From assembly GCF_950023065.1 (NCBI RefSeq), contig NC_088677.1, forward strand, positions 60,351,469 to 60,415,468: a stretch of 64,000 nt of DNA, read 5' to 3'. The notes beneath the pieces are model-generated. The model saw only the letters and a program-made list of their open reading frames with translations. It had not been told where the DNA came from and did not search any database. Origin of the DNA: Planococcus citri. Its lineage: Eukaryota; Arthropoda; Insecta; Hemiptera; Pseudococcidae. Both the position numbers and the translations under genes were made by a program. This document shows positions 23,111-36,420 of this stretch, piece after piece (positions within the stretch are counted from its first letter, which is position 1; every line of letters starts with the position of its first letter).

Positions 23111-24811
23111 CAATTGATGGACTTGGAATAAAGTAGGTAACTTTTCCGGCAATTGATCTTAAAAAAAAATAAATATGGAAAATATTGTTTTTAAAAGACA
23201 TAGGATGAATTAAGCATTCATATTAGGTCATGCCCAATGCACACTCAATCACTCATACCGGATACAGTTTTCAAAATATTTTTGTTTTTTTCCGTCAGAT
23301 GATAGAAACCTTTACCTATTTATTTTTGAGTTGAAAATTATTCGGGAAAAATTTAACCTCCAGAAGTGTCTTTGGAGACTGGACTCCTCTGCATTTTGGT
23401 TTGAGGAAAAAAAAAACAGTTTCAAAAGAGAAATTTCACATTCAGTGTCGACCTAGGCCATTGTCGTCCACATCCCAAAATGAGTATGTCGACTGAAAAA
23501 TACGTGTACCTACTCATAAACCGGCAAACATTTTAATCCAACAATCTCATAAATTTTTTTTCAAAATTCGCCAGGTCTTTCGTCCAGTAAGAAATTTAAA
23601 ACTCCAACAAAAGAAAACAGACGAGTAATTAAAAAAAAATAATTCGATATTAAGAATCGCGGTGAGAGGAAATAAGACGTTATGGAAAGAAAATCAACTT
23701 TATAGCGAAGAGTAACTTATATACTTAATAAGGATGCACGTTTATCTCATCGTCTTTCAATAATTCATTCATTTCGGTAACGGAAGCGAGTAAATTACCA
23801 TATCGCTTAAAAGCACTCGAGCCGACAAAAAGTTGCAGATGAATATTAATTAAACCACCTTATGAATTATAATCGACAACGATATAAAATTAACAGCGTA
23901 GAAAAACCTTTTCACCGTCGTCGGTGGCTCGGTGAAGAAGAAAAAAAAAGAAAAGAAAATCATCGTCGACGAGGGGTGAAAACCGACGTTGAAAAAAAAA
24001 AGCACGCCGAGCCGAGAGTGAACACAACTTGCTTACCAAGGCGAAGAAAGATGAGAGAAAGAAAAGCGACGACAAAAACAATATCGTTACGGGTACTAAG
24101 GGAAACATTATTCACGGGTCATTACAACTATCTCGAGTAAAATATTTCTACGAAAGCGAACGCCAAGACATCCAGAACAGCAAAGTCTATGCGACTATAT
24201 TTTTTAGCAACACCGACAAAAAAAATCTTTTCCTGGTTGGTAAAAATATTAAAACCTACAGAAACAGGTGCCTATGTATAGTGTTCTAGATCGGGAAATT
24301 TTTCCGAGGGGTTTCCGGTTTATGGTGGTAGGCGTTTATAACTTTTGGCCGGCACTTGTTTGAGTACCCCTATTCGACGGAGATATAAAATAGTTGGCAT
24401 TTCTTGTTGCTTTGTTTAGTTGCGTCAAGTTAAAACTATTTTGGTAAAACAGTTTTCTTCATTTTGCTCGAGTTAAGAGTGTAATTTGTAATATAAAGCG
24501 GCGTACACTGTAATACAGGCAGCCCGAGTAAAATGACTCGGTGCGATGCCGACGCTTTTTGCCATGCTCGTTTACTGCTCGAAATTATTCCGTTTTCTTA
24601 AATGAAATCACACAAAGTTTGCGGGCGCGCTACCTTGCCTCGCAAAACCACCTTTTTCGATGGTATATTATCATTAAAGGGTAAACGTTTACAAGTAACT
24701 GACGCGTGACTGAGAACATGCTTTCACATTCGTTCCTTATGCCCCCTTCTCCCCTTCTTATAGTCTTTATATTCGTCATGTGCAAACGTGTACAATTCAT
24801 ACTATATATCC
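23111..24811. other. Intron sequence, no gene seen
   Basis: The sequence is A/T-rich to about 23.6 kb, then apparently single-copy. Overlapping basic open frames at 23862-24289 (plus) come from A/G-rich sequence with an open frame on the opposite strand, and have no recognisable domain. Confidence 0.45.
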
Positions 24812-27756
24812 GTGTACAAGGTGTTTCATAAAGAGGGTATTTCCTTCAATCTGGCCAATATGCAACCCAAACTGATGATAAAACCTCTTATTTTTGGCGT
24901 TGGGTGGAAGAAAAACCTCGAAAAATATCGCAGAAACAAATTTTCAACTGAATAACTTATTTAGTGCACTCATTTGTTTTTAAAAGTCGAAATGTCGATG
25001 AGAATCTTGAAATTGCTCGAAAATGTGAAAAATTGATTTCCTGAGTCAATATCTATCAGAATATGAGTTTTTAGAATTTAATCGAGAATAAAAAAATAAA
25101 TAAATTTTTTTAAAATTCACAAGACTTACACAAAATTATTTGTAGGGCCAACGAAATATTGAAAAATTTTCGATAGTAAAATGCTCGAGCCAATGAACCT
25201 AGTAAATGCAAACTCAAGGAAGAAAAAATAAACTTGGGAAGACGAATCGAATACGCTGAAGATTTCTTTTCAGAAATCAGTATCACCAAAATGAAAACAG
25301 AAATTATTGACGTAGGTATTTAATAAACTTTAAAACTTTCTAAAAAGTTATCGATTTCAAAAAGTATAATTTTCAACTCTTTGTTCAGTCTGCATTTCGA
25401 ATTATCCATCCTTCCATCAAAGCTGCGTAAATTCAGCGAAGTTTTACAAAAATTGATCAAAGTTAGTTAAAACGTTATCATAACAACATAATTAGTAAAA
25501 GGGGATGAAGGTTGATGAAACATTGCAAAATTTTAAATTTCAAACCCCCTCCCCAGGAGACAAAAAAAAGTAAAAATTATTTTTTAGCTTCTTTCCAGAA
25601 TTCAGACCGGTAACCCAAAGATGATTTAGGTTTTTTAAGATGGATTTCAAGGTCATTATTGAGGTGAAAAAAGTCTGGAAAAATTAAAATCGTGAGAAGA
25701 AACGCGCACTTACAAATGTAAAAACGACTTTTTTCTTAAAATTGTAAACTCCATTTAAAATGATTTAAACACTCCAAGGGCGATTTTACGATCATTTTTG
25801 AGTCCAAAACATTTTAAAAATACACGATTTTTTTACTGGCCTTTTATCAGAATTTAGGAATTTCCTAGGTAGACTCAAACGTCGTTTTCGGGGTAGAAAA
25901 ATTTTGAAAAAAATATTAAGTGGTAGAAAAGACACTGAAAAATAATATAAAAATGATTTTCTGGAATTTTTTCAGAATTAGGACCCTCAAAATGATTTAA
26001 ACTTTTCAAGTAAAATTTCATAAGTTATTTTCAACTTCGAAAATTTCTGAATAGGTCAAGTCGTTCCCAGAGAAGACTCTGAAAAACGTAACTTGAAAAC
26101 GATTTTTGCATTTCTTCCAAAATTTTCAGCTCTCTCCAAAATTATTTGAATTTTTCAAGGTGCGATTTTTAGGTCGTTATTGAGGTTGAAAAATTCTTTT
26201 TTTTTTTAAATTTGTAAGTGGTAAAAATAAACACACTGAAAAACATGAAAATGATTTTTTGGTCTCTTTTTCTGGACTTTAACCCCCCTCCCCTTCTTCT
26301 TCCCCCAAAGACTGATCTGAACCTCTCAAATTGAATTTCAAGGTCGTTGTCGAGTTCAAAAAGTTCTGGAAAAAGTAAGCGGTAGAAATTACACTGAAAA
26401 ACGTGCACATGATTTTTTGCTATTTTTTTTAGGATTTGGGGCTCTCTTCAAACTGCTTTGAACTTTTCAAAGTGCATTTTAAAATCGTTGTACGAGTAAA
26501 AAAAAAAAACTCGGAAAAAACTATAAATGGTAGAAAACACATTGAAAGACTAAAAACTATTTTTCGCTCATTTTTTTAGAATTTGGACCTCCCTACAAAG
26601 TGATTTGAACTTTTCAATGTGAATTTTAAGGTTTATTATTAGGTAAACAAAAATCTGAAAAAATCACAAATGATAGAAAACACATTTAAAAAAATTATGT
26701 CAAAATAATTTTTTGATTATTTTTTCAGGATTTGGACTTTTCTTGAAACCTGAAAGTTCCTTAAAATTTTCAAAGTGAATTTCGAGGTCGTTGAGGTCAG
26801 AAAGTTTGAAAAAAAATCAAGATCGGGACCTTCCAACACCATAGCTTCGAGTCAATCGGTTGATTAATGGTCTGAGATAACTTGACCTCCGATATCACCC
26901 TCCAGAATACAAATGGAGAACTGCTCATGAGTTTAAAAATCATCATTGGAAAAACATAGGCTATTCAAAAATCATTTTTTTCAAATCTCTGAATTTTTAA
27001 ACTTTCAGCTTGGCACACTGGCACAAAAAGAAACATAGCGAATGTTCAAGATTTTAAAAATCACTCATCTCCAACTTAATTAAGATGAAAAGTGTGGAAG
27101 TATAGGTCACTTCATTTAAAAATAAGTTATCAATTTTCTTTCACGCAAAAAAATTACGAATAATACCAACTTGGAGATGAATAGAACGGAGAAGCCAAAA
27201 AAGGTTATTGTTGCCGAATTTTATTAATTTTCGAATAGTTAAGTACTTGATTAATTTCAAGAGGAAACCTCACCTTATAAATTTTTAATCTTTGGAATCT
27301 TTTGTAAAAAAAAAAAAAAAATAGTAGATATGGCTTCCCAAAGTGGATAAATTTTCAATGTAGACAATACGATTTTTTCAAAGCGACATGATTTTTTACA
27401 TAAAATACTTAATGAAACCTTGTTTTGAGACTATTGAAAAATATTAATTTACGAGCCTTCCAATCAGGGTTGAATTCTGAAACATGGGAATATCCTAGAT
27501 AAAAAAAAAACGAATTACACAAAGTTTATAACTCTTAAATGCAGTCCTCTCTTTTAAATTCTAAAGGTTTCATATTGTCACCCAAGGAATTCCAGTGGTT
27601 AAAATTCCCCACCCCCCCCCCCAAAAAACAAAAAAAACGCAATCTTTGATCCTTATGAAACACATATTAGGCAACCAAACACACTTACACTCAAAATGGG
27701 CCGCCTATACAAACATATCGACGAAAGAAAATTCACTTACGAAACACCCTGTACAC
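24812..27756. mobile_element. 2.9 kb TIR element with internal tandem repeats
   Basis: The left end reads GTGTACAAGGTGTTTCATAA and the right end, reverse-complemented, GTGTACAGGGTGTTTCGTAA, an inverted match of about 21 bases with two or three differences. Such CAGGGTGTTTC ends are seen on several insect DNA transposons. The interior holds a ~150-bp tandem array (25.6-26.83 kb) and no recognisable transposase, so it is non-autonomous or heavily decayed. Target duplication is unresolved. Confidence 0.7.
25600..26830. repeat. ~150-bp diverged tandem array
   Basis: A module with TTTGAACTTTTCAA, then a GGTCGTTATTGAGGT-like stretch, then GTAGAAAACACACTGAAAA and a TTTTTCAGAATTTGGAC-like stretch recurs about eight times. 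Landmark spacing is roughly 142-165 bp. It lies wholly within the TIR element 24812-27756. Confidence 0.75.
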
Positions 27757-29570
27757 TACACCAATTCCATTTCTACATCTTTCAACGACAACGTCTTCTC
27801 TTATTATAAGTGCTACAGAAACGTACATAACCTTTAAAAAAAAAACCTCACATACTGGTATACTTCTTGTCGAGGCATTTTCGTCTACGTTATACGTACC
27901 TATTCATCTCCCTATACACAAAGCTCGAGCGTCAAAAATTGCCGATTAAACGCGACTGTGACTTACACAAATGCTCGTGAAGTTGGCGCGACAACAAAGT
28001 TTAAATTGTCGTTATTATACGTACAAACGTACGTACGCCTTTGCGAAGAAAATTTCTCGCGCCTTTACGAATAATTAGTCGACGTTTCGTATAATCGTTC
28101 GTTGTTATATAAAATACTACACTCTTACGCCTCCTGCGTTGAGACTTTTAACTTACCCAGCACACGGAAGCATTTGTGGTTACATCCCGTGCTCGGTGCT
28201 ACAGAGCAGACGACATTTGTACAAGTTGTTGGTTTACATGTAATTATTTATCAGCTCTTGGACTATATTGCGAAATATACGAAACCATTTTTTACTTAGA
28301 CCTTCGTAAGTACAAGATATTTCGTTGCGTGACAGAGAAACACACACATATACAAATGCCTCCTACGCTGCTGAGGGAATTGTAGTAGGTGCAGGCATCG
28401 CGTAGCCTTATTTTAATTAACACGTTTCGTGTTCACATCTTAACGCTTTAAATTTAACCCTATTGTCTGTGCAAATGCACCATACAAGTCGTAGGTCTTA
28501 CCTAAATACATATTTCACGCAGACGAAAATTAATACGCAATTATTACTCGTCTTCGAAGGAATGGGATTCTGCGCCAGGCGCCACCATAATATAGTTAAA
28601 CGAGCAGTATACATACACCTTGTACTGTATATGTACTAAGCATTTACACAATTATAGCACATGCAGTACTGTATTATTTAGCCTTTGTAGTATGCTGACA
28701 ACGGAACACATGCGTCTCTATAACGCGTATACCTCCACTTTAAAGGGCGTAAATGCATGAAGCAAATATGATTTAATTAGGTTATCCCTCTCTCCAGCAG
28801 TGTATGCCACTTAATTGATGCAAAACTTATCAGAGCTGGTGTGTTTTGAACTTTGCCTTAAACGCTTCAACGTTTTAACCCTACTTTACATCTTGAATGA
28901 ATGAAACAAAAGGTAGAAATAATTTTCGTATGCAGATTTTTTTTCCTCTGCAAAATACACCTACCTAATATATGCCTACGTGCAAATTTTTAGCAAAGTT
29001 GTTAACGAAAAAAGGGACAGAGGGTGCTTATTCTTATATTGATGAATAACCAAATTATACTTATGTACAATGCAGATTAACGAGAATACTAAATTTATCG
29101 ATTAACTTTTGAGTTGAATTAGTTTTATTATTTGAAAATACAAGTTCTATTCGTATTGATGAACTCTTTTTTTTTGTATAAAGATAGGTAGATTTTACCT
29201 ATACTTGCATTTCAAGTTTTTTCTTTCGCATACAAATTTAAGTTTTGAGCTCAGTGCTATACCTATTTCTGAGTGTGATGATTTCGAATTTCTGCTTATT
29301 TTTCTGACGCAAGCCGTACAATAAATCCTCAAACTTCAAAAAAAAAAAAAGACACCTAATGTCATACTAAGGTTACCTATTTCGGATTCACTTTTTGAAA
29401 CAACTTCTTTAGCACAATGAAATCATATCCACAGCATAAAGGAGCTTATTTCACATTCTTCGAACCGAAATTCGCAAAAAATACGTAGCTTGCACGATTG
29501 GGCACAGTGGAATTTTAAAGTCCCTCCCCCCTCCCGGATTTCGATCGAGTAGAAAATCTGTATTCAAAAG
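27757..29570. other. Intron sequence, no gene seen
   Basis: From 27.8 to about 28.9 kb the sequence is apparently single-copy and CpG-containing; after that it becomes A/T-rich. Small open frames near 28102-28385 overlap each other in different frames and carry no domain. Confidence 0.45.
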
Positions 29571-29574
29571 TGAA

Positions 29575-30420
29575 CTTGCGACCTATCAAAATAAATTAAA
29601 ATTTCTCGAGAAATTCAAATATTTCAACAAAAATATTTTTTGAGCATTTCTGAAGAATTTTGAGCTTGAAATAGGATTACGATTTTCAGAATTTCTAGAA
29701 GTGTCATGTGACCTATCAAAATGGGTTGAAATTTCGAGAGAAATTAAAATATTACCTACTACGAAAGTGTTTTTTGAGCCATTTTGAATAATTTTACATC
29801 CAAAATTGGGTACGTAAATGATTTTGAGATTTTTGAAAAAGTGTCTTGCAACCTATAAAAATATTCAAATATTTTGACAAAAATGTTTTTTGAGGATTTT
29901 TGAAAAATTTTGAGCTGAAAATTGGTTCATGATTTTCGAGATTTTTTAACAAGTCTCATGCGATCTATCAAAATGGTTTCAAATTTTACAAGATATTCGA
30001 TTATTATTCCATATTCCAAGGAAAATGCGATTTGATCATTTTTCATAAATTCTATGCCCAAAACTGCAGGATCATGATTTTTGACATTTTTGAAAAAGTC
30101 TCTTACGATCTGTCCAAATGAGTTAAGATTTCACAAGAGATTCAAATACGAGTATTCCAACGAAAACGTTATTTGGTCATTTAAAAAAAAAATTCTAAGC
30201 CCAAAGCTGGATCACGATTTTTGGAATTTTTGAAAAATTGTCATGCGACCAATTGAAATGGTTTGAAATTTCATAAGAAATAAAATTCAAGTAAGTATTT
30301 TGCCGAAAATGTTTTTTGAGCATTTTGAATAATTTTCAACTCAGTTGATTTACGATTTTTTCGATTTTTGAAAAAGTTGCGAACTATCAAATTTGGTTAA
30401 AATTTAGTAAAAAATGAACG
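29575..30420. repeat. ~137-bp diverged tandem array
   Basis: The landmark CGACCTATCAAAATGGTTT recurs near 29575, 29708, 29849, 29963, 30105, 30242 and 30376, with spacings of about 114-142 bp. Each copy also has TTTTTTGAGCATTTT and TGATTTTTGAGATTTTTGAA. Copies are well diverged, so the array is old. Confidence 0.75.
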
Positions 30421-33400
30421 AAGGGAGGAAATTTGATTATTTTACAAAGTTATTGATAATAATCGTGATTTTTTCCATGTTATGAAATTTTAAAACTTGT
30501 ATTATTGTAGGCTTTAGGAGGCTCGTATTGAAAAGCCAAGTTGAAATTCAAAATAACCACGTTAGAAAATCCAACACATTGCATACAAAGTACAAAAATT
30601 GTTTGTTTTAATTTTAATTTTTTTTTCAACTTGTGGGCTTAATGAGTAATTTCATTGGAGGGTCTTGCATCAGAAGTAAAATGAAATTCAAATAGAGCAC
30701 CATCAAAAACAAAACAAACGACATATGACCAGACTTTTTATTTTATTTTTCAAAAACTACATAGACCATAATGGAAGGAGGAGGAAGGATGGACACGGGA
30801 AGTCGGATTGAAATATGTTGGGGAGGGAGGGGATAATTTTAATACTATAGAATTCCATGTGCTGGGGAAAAAATGTATCATGTCCTGTCGTAGAATTGAG
30901 TAAGCCTGATCTCCAATAACGTAAAATTACTTTCAAGATCTTTAAATCAAATGCTTTATTTTTATTGGTCTCGATAAGCAGTGTATTTAACTAAACTTCC
31001 AGACAAAAAAAATCATGACTTTTTCATGACTTATTTAGTTATTTTTCACGTTTTTACCGCATGAAAATACCTCAAAATACCCCACCCCCAAAAAATAAAT
31101 AAATAAAATATCTTGAAACTGCAAGGACATTTTTTTAAATTTTATGCAAGTATAGGTATTAAAATTTTTTCATTTTCCAATTTTTTGAAAAATTTTTTAT
31201 TTTTTTCCATTTTAATGGGCTTTTTAAAAAATTTTAAATGTGTTTCAAGCAAAATTCATGACTTTTGTGACCGTTAGACAACCTGATAAGAGATAAAAGG
31301 AGAAGAAATATCACAAACTATCGAAAAATTGGGCATCAAATTATGGGTTTTCGAAAGGCTGGTTCACGTTCTGAGCTGCATTTGATCCCGAAATCAACTC
31401 ATGTGTCAAAATCCTGACCCTCTGGTAAACACATCTCTAATATTGTGGGGTCAATCGGTAATCAGAATCAGAATCTGAGAATCAGCACTTTCGAAAACGT
31501 AAAAATTCTACATACGTAGGTATCTATGTATTAATTTTTTTGAAGTTTTGAAAATTGTTTACCTCCTTTCTTCCCTTTTTTGTTGATCGGTTTTTCAAGA
31601 AAAATGTTTAAAAATGCAAAATATCACCTTTTGACCCTACAGTCTATCTTCTTGATCATTTATTTAAATTACGATCCTATTTTTTCAAAATCGATTCAAA
31701 ACCCCTTGAATTTGTAATCTAGATAAAAATCGATTCCATCAAATTTTCCTGAATTTTCAATGAACGTCCACCTCCATGTTCAAATGGCTGTTTTAGTTTT
31801 TAGCACTCATCGAACATCCTGTATATGATCACTTTGTTAAAGTAATCTTGCAAGCAAAATATCATTTCGAGAAGGGTGAAAATGGTTGATGTATGTATTT
31901 AAGTTGCATCCCTTTCGATTTTTTCGAAAATCAAGCACAACAGGTCCCTTTGCCAATAGGCAACGCATCGTTATCTTTATTTTATCCTCAACAAATTATA
32001 AAATCACGCTCGCAGCGAGCACATTTTCCAATTTTTTGAGGCTCGTACTTTTCAGCCATTCCTGCTGCGATACCTTCGACCTTCATCGTCATTCCAGCCG
32101 CAGGTAAGTTTACGAATATAGATGAATTTTGAGAAACCCTCGCTACATAACATGGTATGTATCTATGCAAGTAAGTATTATTATAAGCATGTAAGAGGGC
32201 AGTATAGCGAGTACACGAGAGCGAAGAACGACAAGCGAGTCGTAAAAAACAATGGGTATAAAAGGCGAAGCTCAACTCGATGGTTTTGCCGTGCGGCTTT
32301 ATCTTTGTACAAAATCTGGTTTATGCAAAAGGTTAAATCTTCTTGGTGTTACATAAGGAAGAAGGGTGCAATGGCTGTTTACTTAACTTAATTATGCCCA
32401 TTATAGTGTAAGATGTGTTTCGCCTACAGCCCTTTTTCAGTTTAAACCACTTTCGCTTTTTGTTGCGTGGCGTCGCGTCGCGTTCATCGCCGCTGCAGAG
32501 CACCCTGCGGGATCCTAACAGACTGCGGTGTGTATTATTAAGGACTCTATATCGCTTATCTATGGCCTTCTATGTGTGTATACTCGCGTATGGTACACAA
32601 CAACACTTTACAAATGTGTTGCCAGAGCACTTTGGAGATACTTAGGTTTTTTCTTCCCCTCCCCTTACCCCCTCCAATATCGAGCCAACAAGCAATTTCC
32701 TATCAATTTTTTTTTTGGCTGAAATGTTGCTAGCTTTGGAGCTCGTATAATAATTTTGTTGATAAGCTGACACCCGAAGGCACGACTTAATTAGATGACG
32801 AAGAGTCGCGACGCAAAAAAAAAAAACAGGGAGAAAAAATCTCGCTGGAAATATTTTCAGCGACAATTACGTATTCGTGGTAATTCCCTTCGAGAGAATG
32901 ATAATGATAAAAATTGAAGCGTAATTCGTGCGTCGCGCCTCGCGCGTCGGTTGTGCACTCGGTGTCAAGGGCGTTTTATCGTACTCGCGTGTAAAGAAAT
33001 GTTTGTCTATAAAATGAACTCCGCATCTACGAATTGATGAGATTTCACTATGGCTAGTAAATACACAACGTACGGTACCTAAAATAGAAGCGATGCTTAC
33101 TGTAACCCTTCTCTGGTCAACCCGCCCACTCGTTGTACTATAGCATCCATTCGAATCCCTGCGGTTATCGTTAATAGCGTAATAATAAGCTTTGCAAATC
33201 GAACATCTGTACAGAGAGGATTTCATATGTAAACAGAACAAAATGGGGGTTTATATAAAAAAAAAAAAAGAAAAAAAGAAAGAGAAAAAAATCCAGTCCT
33301 GTAATTAAATTGGCTGAAAAAAGCGACAGTCGGCGTGTAATGATTTCAAAGCCGCCGTGAAACCTTTTAAAAGTTCGATTCATTTTTACAAATTCGTAAT

Positions 33401-36400
33401 TCTATTATAGCTTTTTCAGCCCGAATCCGCGTTCACCCGGCTGTACAACATGTAGACCTAATATTTTTCATCAAAACGTTAATCACGTAATACGAATCGT
33501 TATAGAGTATGGGTCGAATGCTATTAAATAAAATTTTAATTCCCAACAACGTCCAGTAACGCCATCGCCTGCGCCTTCCCCCCTCTTGTCATCACCGTCG
33601 ATTACGTGATGCTTATAAAAGCACAGCATTCGATGGCTGGCGAACGAATTACCTGCCTATTTTTATTTTTATTATTTTTTTCAAACGAACTTAGGCTACC
33701 TGTAGAAATGGAAAATCTCTATCTATTGTGATACATTTTGGAACAATGTTTATGGTAGGTAGGTACCTATATAGATATTGGAGTATAGGATGAATAGTGA
33801 ACTGGATGAAGATGAAATCTGTTTGATGATGCTGAAAACCTATCAAAACTATGGTAGACCATATCTCCAGCGTATCGTGAAGTCGACATCAAATAAAGTA
33901 AAAGCATAATATGCGCTATAATTATTAGAATATACCACCCTCCACCATTATAATGTTTAGAGTCCATTATTTAAATTTGAGAAAAAATTGTCTTGGATTT
34001 TTTTTCACCCATCCCTCTAAGTCGTTGGTTTTTATGAATGAAAAAAATCCTAAAAATTGAAAGGTGTCCAAAGCCCTTCCCTCTCAGCTCCCCTCAACTC
34101 CAATGTTTTTTTAAATGTTCAATTTATTAAAAATACCAAAAACTAAATTTCCCTTAGCTTTTGGAACTTTCTTTGAAGTTTGAAGCTTTAATACTTAAAT
34201 GTTTAGATTTTTTTACTTTTATCATCACTCGAGAAAAAATTCTTGGAAATTCAAATTTCCCAAATGAGGGAAGAATAAATGAAAAATTTAAATAATTTGA
34301 TTTAAAATATGGATAAGTATAACAAGACATTTCCCTAAATATCTGAATATTTTTCAGCAGGGGGTGTCTCAAAATTGTTGTTCAATGATTTAAAAAAATG
34401 GAAAAACGTAAGTACCTACAAAGTGTCAAACAAACAGGATGTCATGAAAAAAAGAAGGTAAAAAAGCAAGGCTTTCTGAAGGAAACTTTTGTCAACTATT
34501 TCTATTTTTGTGGATTTAAAAGAAGGTATTTGTTGATAAAACATTGAAAAATGAACTGAAGTCGTAATTATTTGGAGTGTATATTTTCGCCATTTATTCG
34601 AATAATTTCAATAATTTTGCTCGTGAGAATAATATTCTCGCGACAAAATATACCATTTCTGGAACTGAGGAAACATTTTGGAATGCACTGGCGTAAATTT
34701 TTTGGTCATTATTGCCAATTTCAAAAAATTAAGAAAAATAGCCAAAAACGTTTAAAATTTTCAGTAGAATCCAAAAAGTGGTGTTGGATTTTGATGGCAA
34801 TGGCCTAAAACTAGTGTTGAAAACGCCACCTTCCTGTCATCATTCTTTTAATGGAGAAGAGAGAGGGTTTGAGTGTTTTATTCTCAAAACATTAAACAGC
34901 TTTTTCAATCAATCGGGCTCTATCTTATGAAATGTTTCAACATAGTGCAGTGGCTAAACCAGAATTTTTCCAAAGAAGGAGCTGTATGATCTCAAATTGA
35001 AATTTGAGGCAATTATTTTCTAAAAATTCTCAATGATTATTTTATGAAAATGAAGGTAGGTGTAAAATTGCTTACTGATCGAGTGAAGCGAGAGCGAATT
35101 ACCCCTCAAGGCCACCTCTACAGCTAAAAATGTTTCTGAGTGACTTTCAACTCAAAATTAAAGTCTCTGTACAACTCTCATTTCAAGAAAAATCTCAAAA
35201 GTTTTGTACTTATTTTTGGATTGTAAACAAATTTTCGTGTTAGTTGTCAAAAAAATTGACCTTACTATTCCCCTCTCAGAGCCCTTCATGGAGTCTAATA
35301 CAATTCCTGTAGTTTTGGAGCTGAAAAAAATGTGTGTTTCATGGTCTGCTGGAAGACCTTAATATCTACTTACTTCAAATGTGGATGATTGAAGTATTTA
35401 CTTCAATTTTTTGCTTAAAGAACCTCATGATCAAATGAATTTTCACTGTTTTTGAAAATTTTGGGACAAAAAATACCCTTAAACGAATCCATTCAAATTT
35501 TCAAGTCCAATTTGCGCATGAAAGAGAGAAAAATGTTGACGATCTACCACTCCTAACAAAGGAGTGTCTCGAGATGTCCACCTTCGATCTGAACACGACC
35601 GTGATTTGTGAAAAAAAACACAGTCTGAAACCCTCATAACCGCAAAGTTTCAGTTACCAAATTCATTTTTCAATTTTTGACCCCATAAATCGAATTTCCA
35701 AGCGTTGTAGAGCCTTCAGTACGATTTTTGATTTCTCCAGAAGGCACGCCGCTTTAATTAATTTAGGTTACTAAAAATCCAGATGAGGCTCATTCTCGAC
35801 CTATTCAACAAGTTTATCCGCATTTTAGGCAAAATTTCAAAAAATCAAATACATATGTTTTTTTTTGCAAGAGAATTTTTGATTTTTTTTCGCATAACTG
35901 CATATTATCTAAAACTAACCACCGAATCCTAATTTCATCATTTCGTCCCACTTTGGAGCCTCCAGCAAGATTTTCGATTCCTCCAGAATTTTAAAATTTT
36001 TCCACAAGGCGACAAATTGATTTATAGGCAACTATAAAACTCGAGCTATGGCTTATTTCCGACCAGTTTAAAAGGTTTATCAACATTTAAGCCGAATTCA
36101 AGGCGAACACCTGGAGTCTGTTTTTATGACCAGCAAGGGGAAAAAATCACAAATCGCCAAAAAATTCTTAATTTTTAAATCTCAAAAATTCGTCGAAAAT
36201 CGAAAAGTGAATTTGTCAGCTGAAATTTTGGTTACGAACGTTTCAGATAATGCGTTTTTCCCAAAAAATCGTGATCCTGCTCAAATTGAAGGCGCACATT
36301 TCGAAAGGTTCCCTTGTAAAATTCCATAGAAATCTATCCACTTCTCTCTGAAAAACAAATGTTAGAAACTAGACACCTAAAAGAAGAAAAAAATCTTCGA

Positions 36401-36420
36401 AGCTGAAGCATATTATGTAC
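30421..36420. other. Intron sequence, no gene seen
   Basis: The sequence is A/T-rich at 30.4-31.9 kb and 34.0-36.4 kb. The segment 31.9-33.96 kb is apparently single-copy, with CpG-containing patches such as 32460-32480 and 32930-32960. No convincing exon was found; open frames at 31988-32866 occur on both strands of the same DNA. Confidence 0.4.

Noticed and set aside
23862..24289. Basic plus-strand frames rich in Lys and Arg
   Set aside because: They come from A/G-rich low-complexity sequence, with an opposing open frame on the other strand.
28470..28530. Donor-like ATTTAG^GTAAGA on the minus strand as the end of the missing Ig1 first exon
   Set aside because: In the phase required to join exon 18641-18841 a stop codon lies a few codons upstream, and no Cys-containing Ig motif precedes it.
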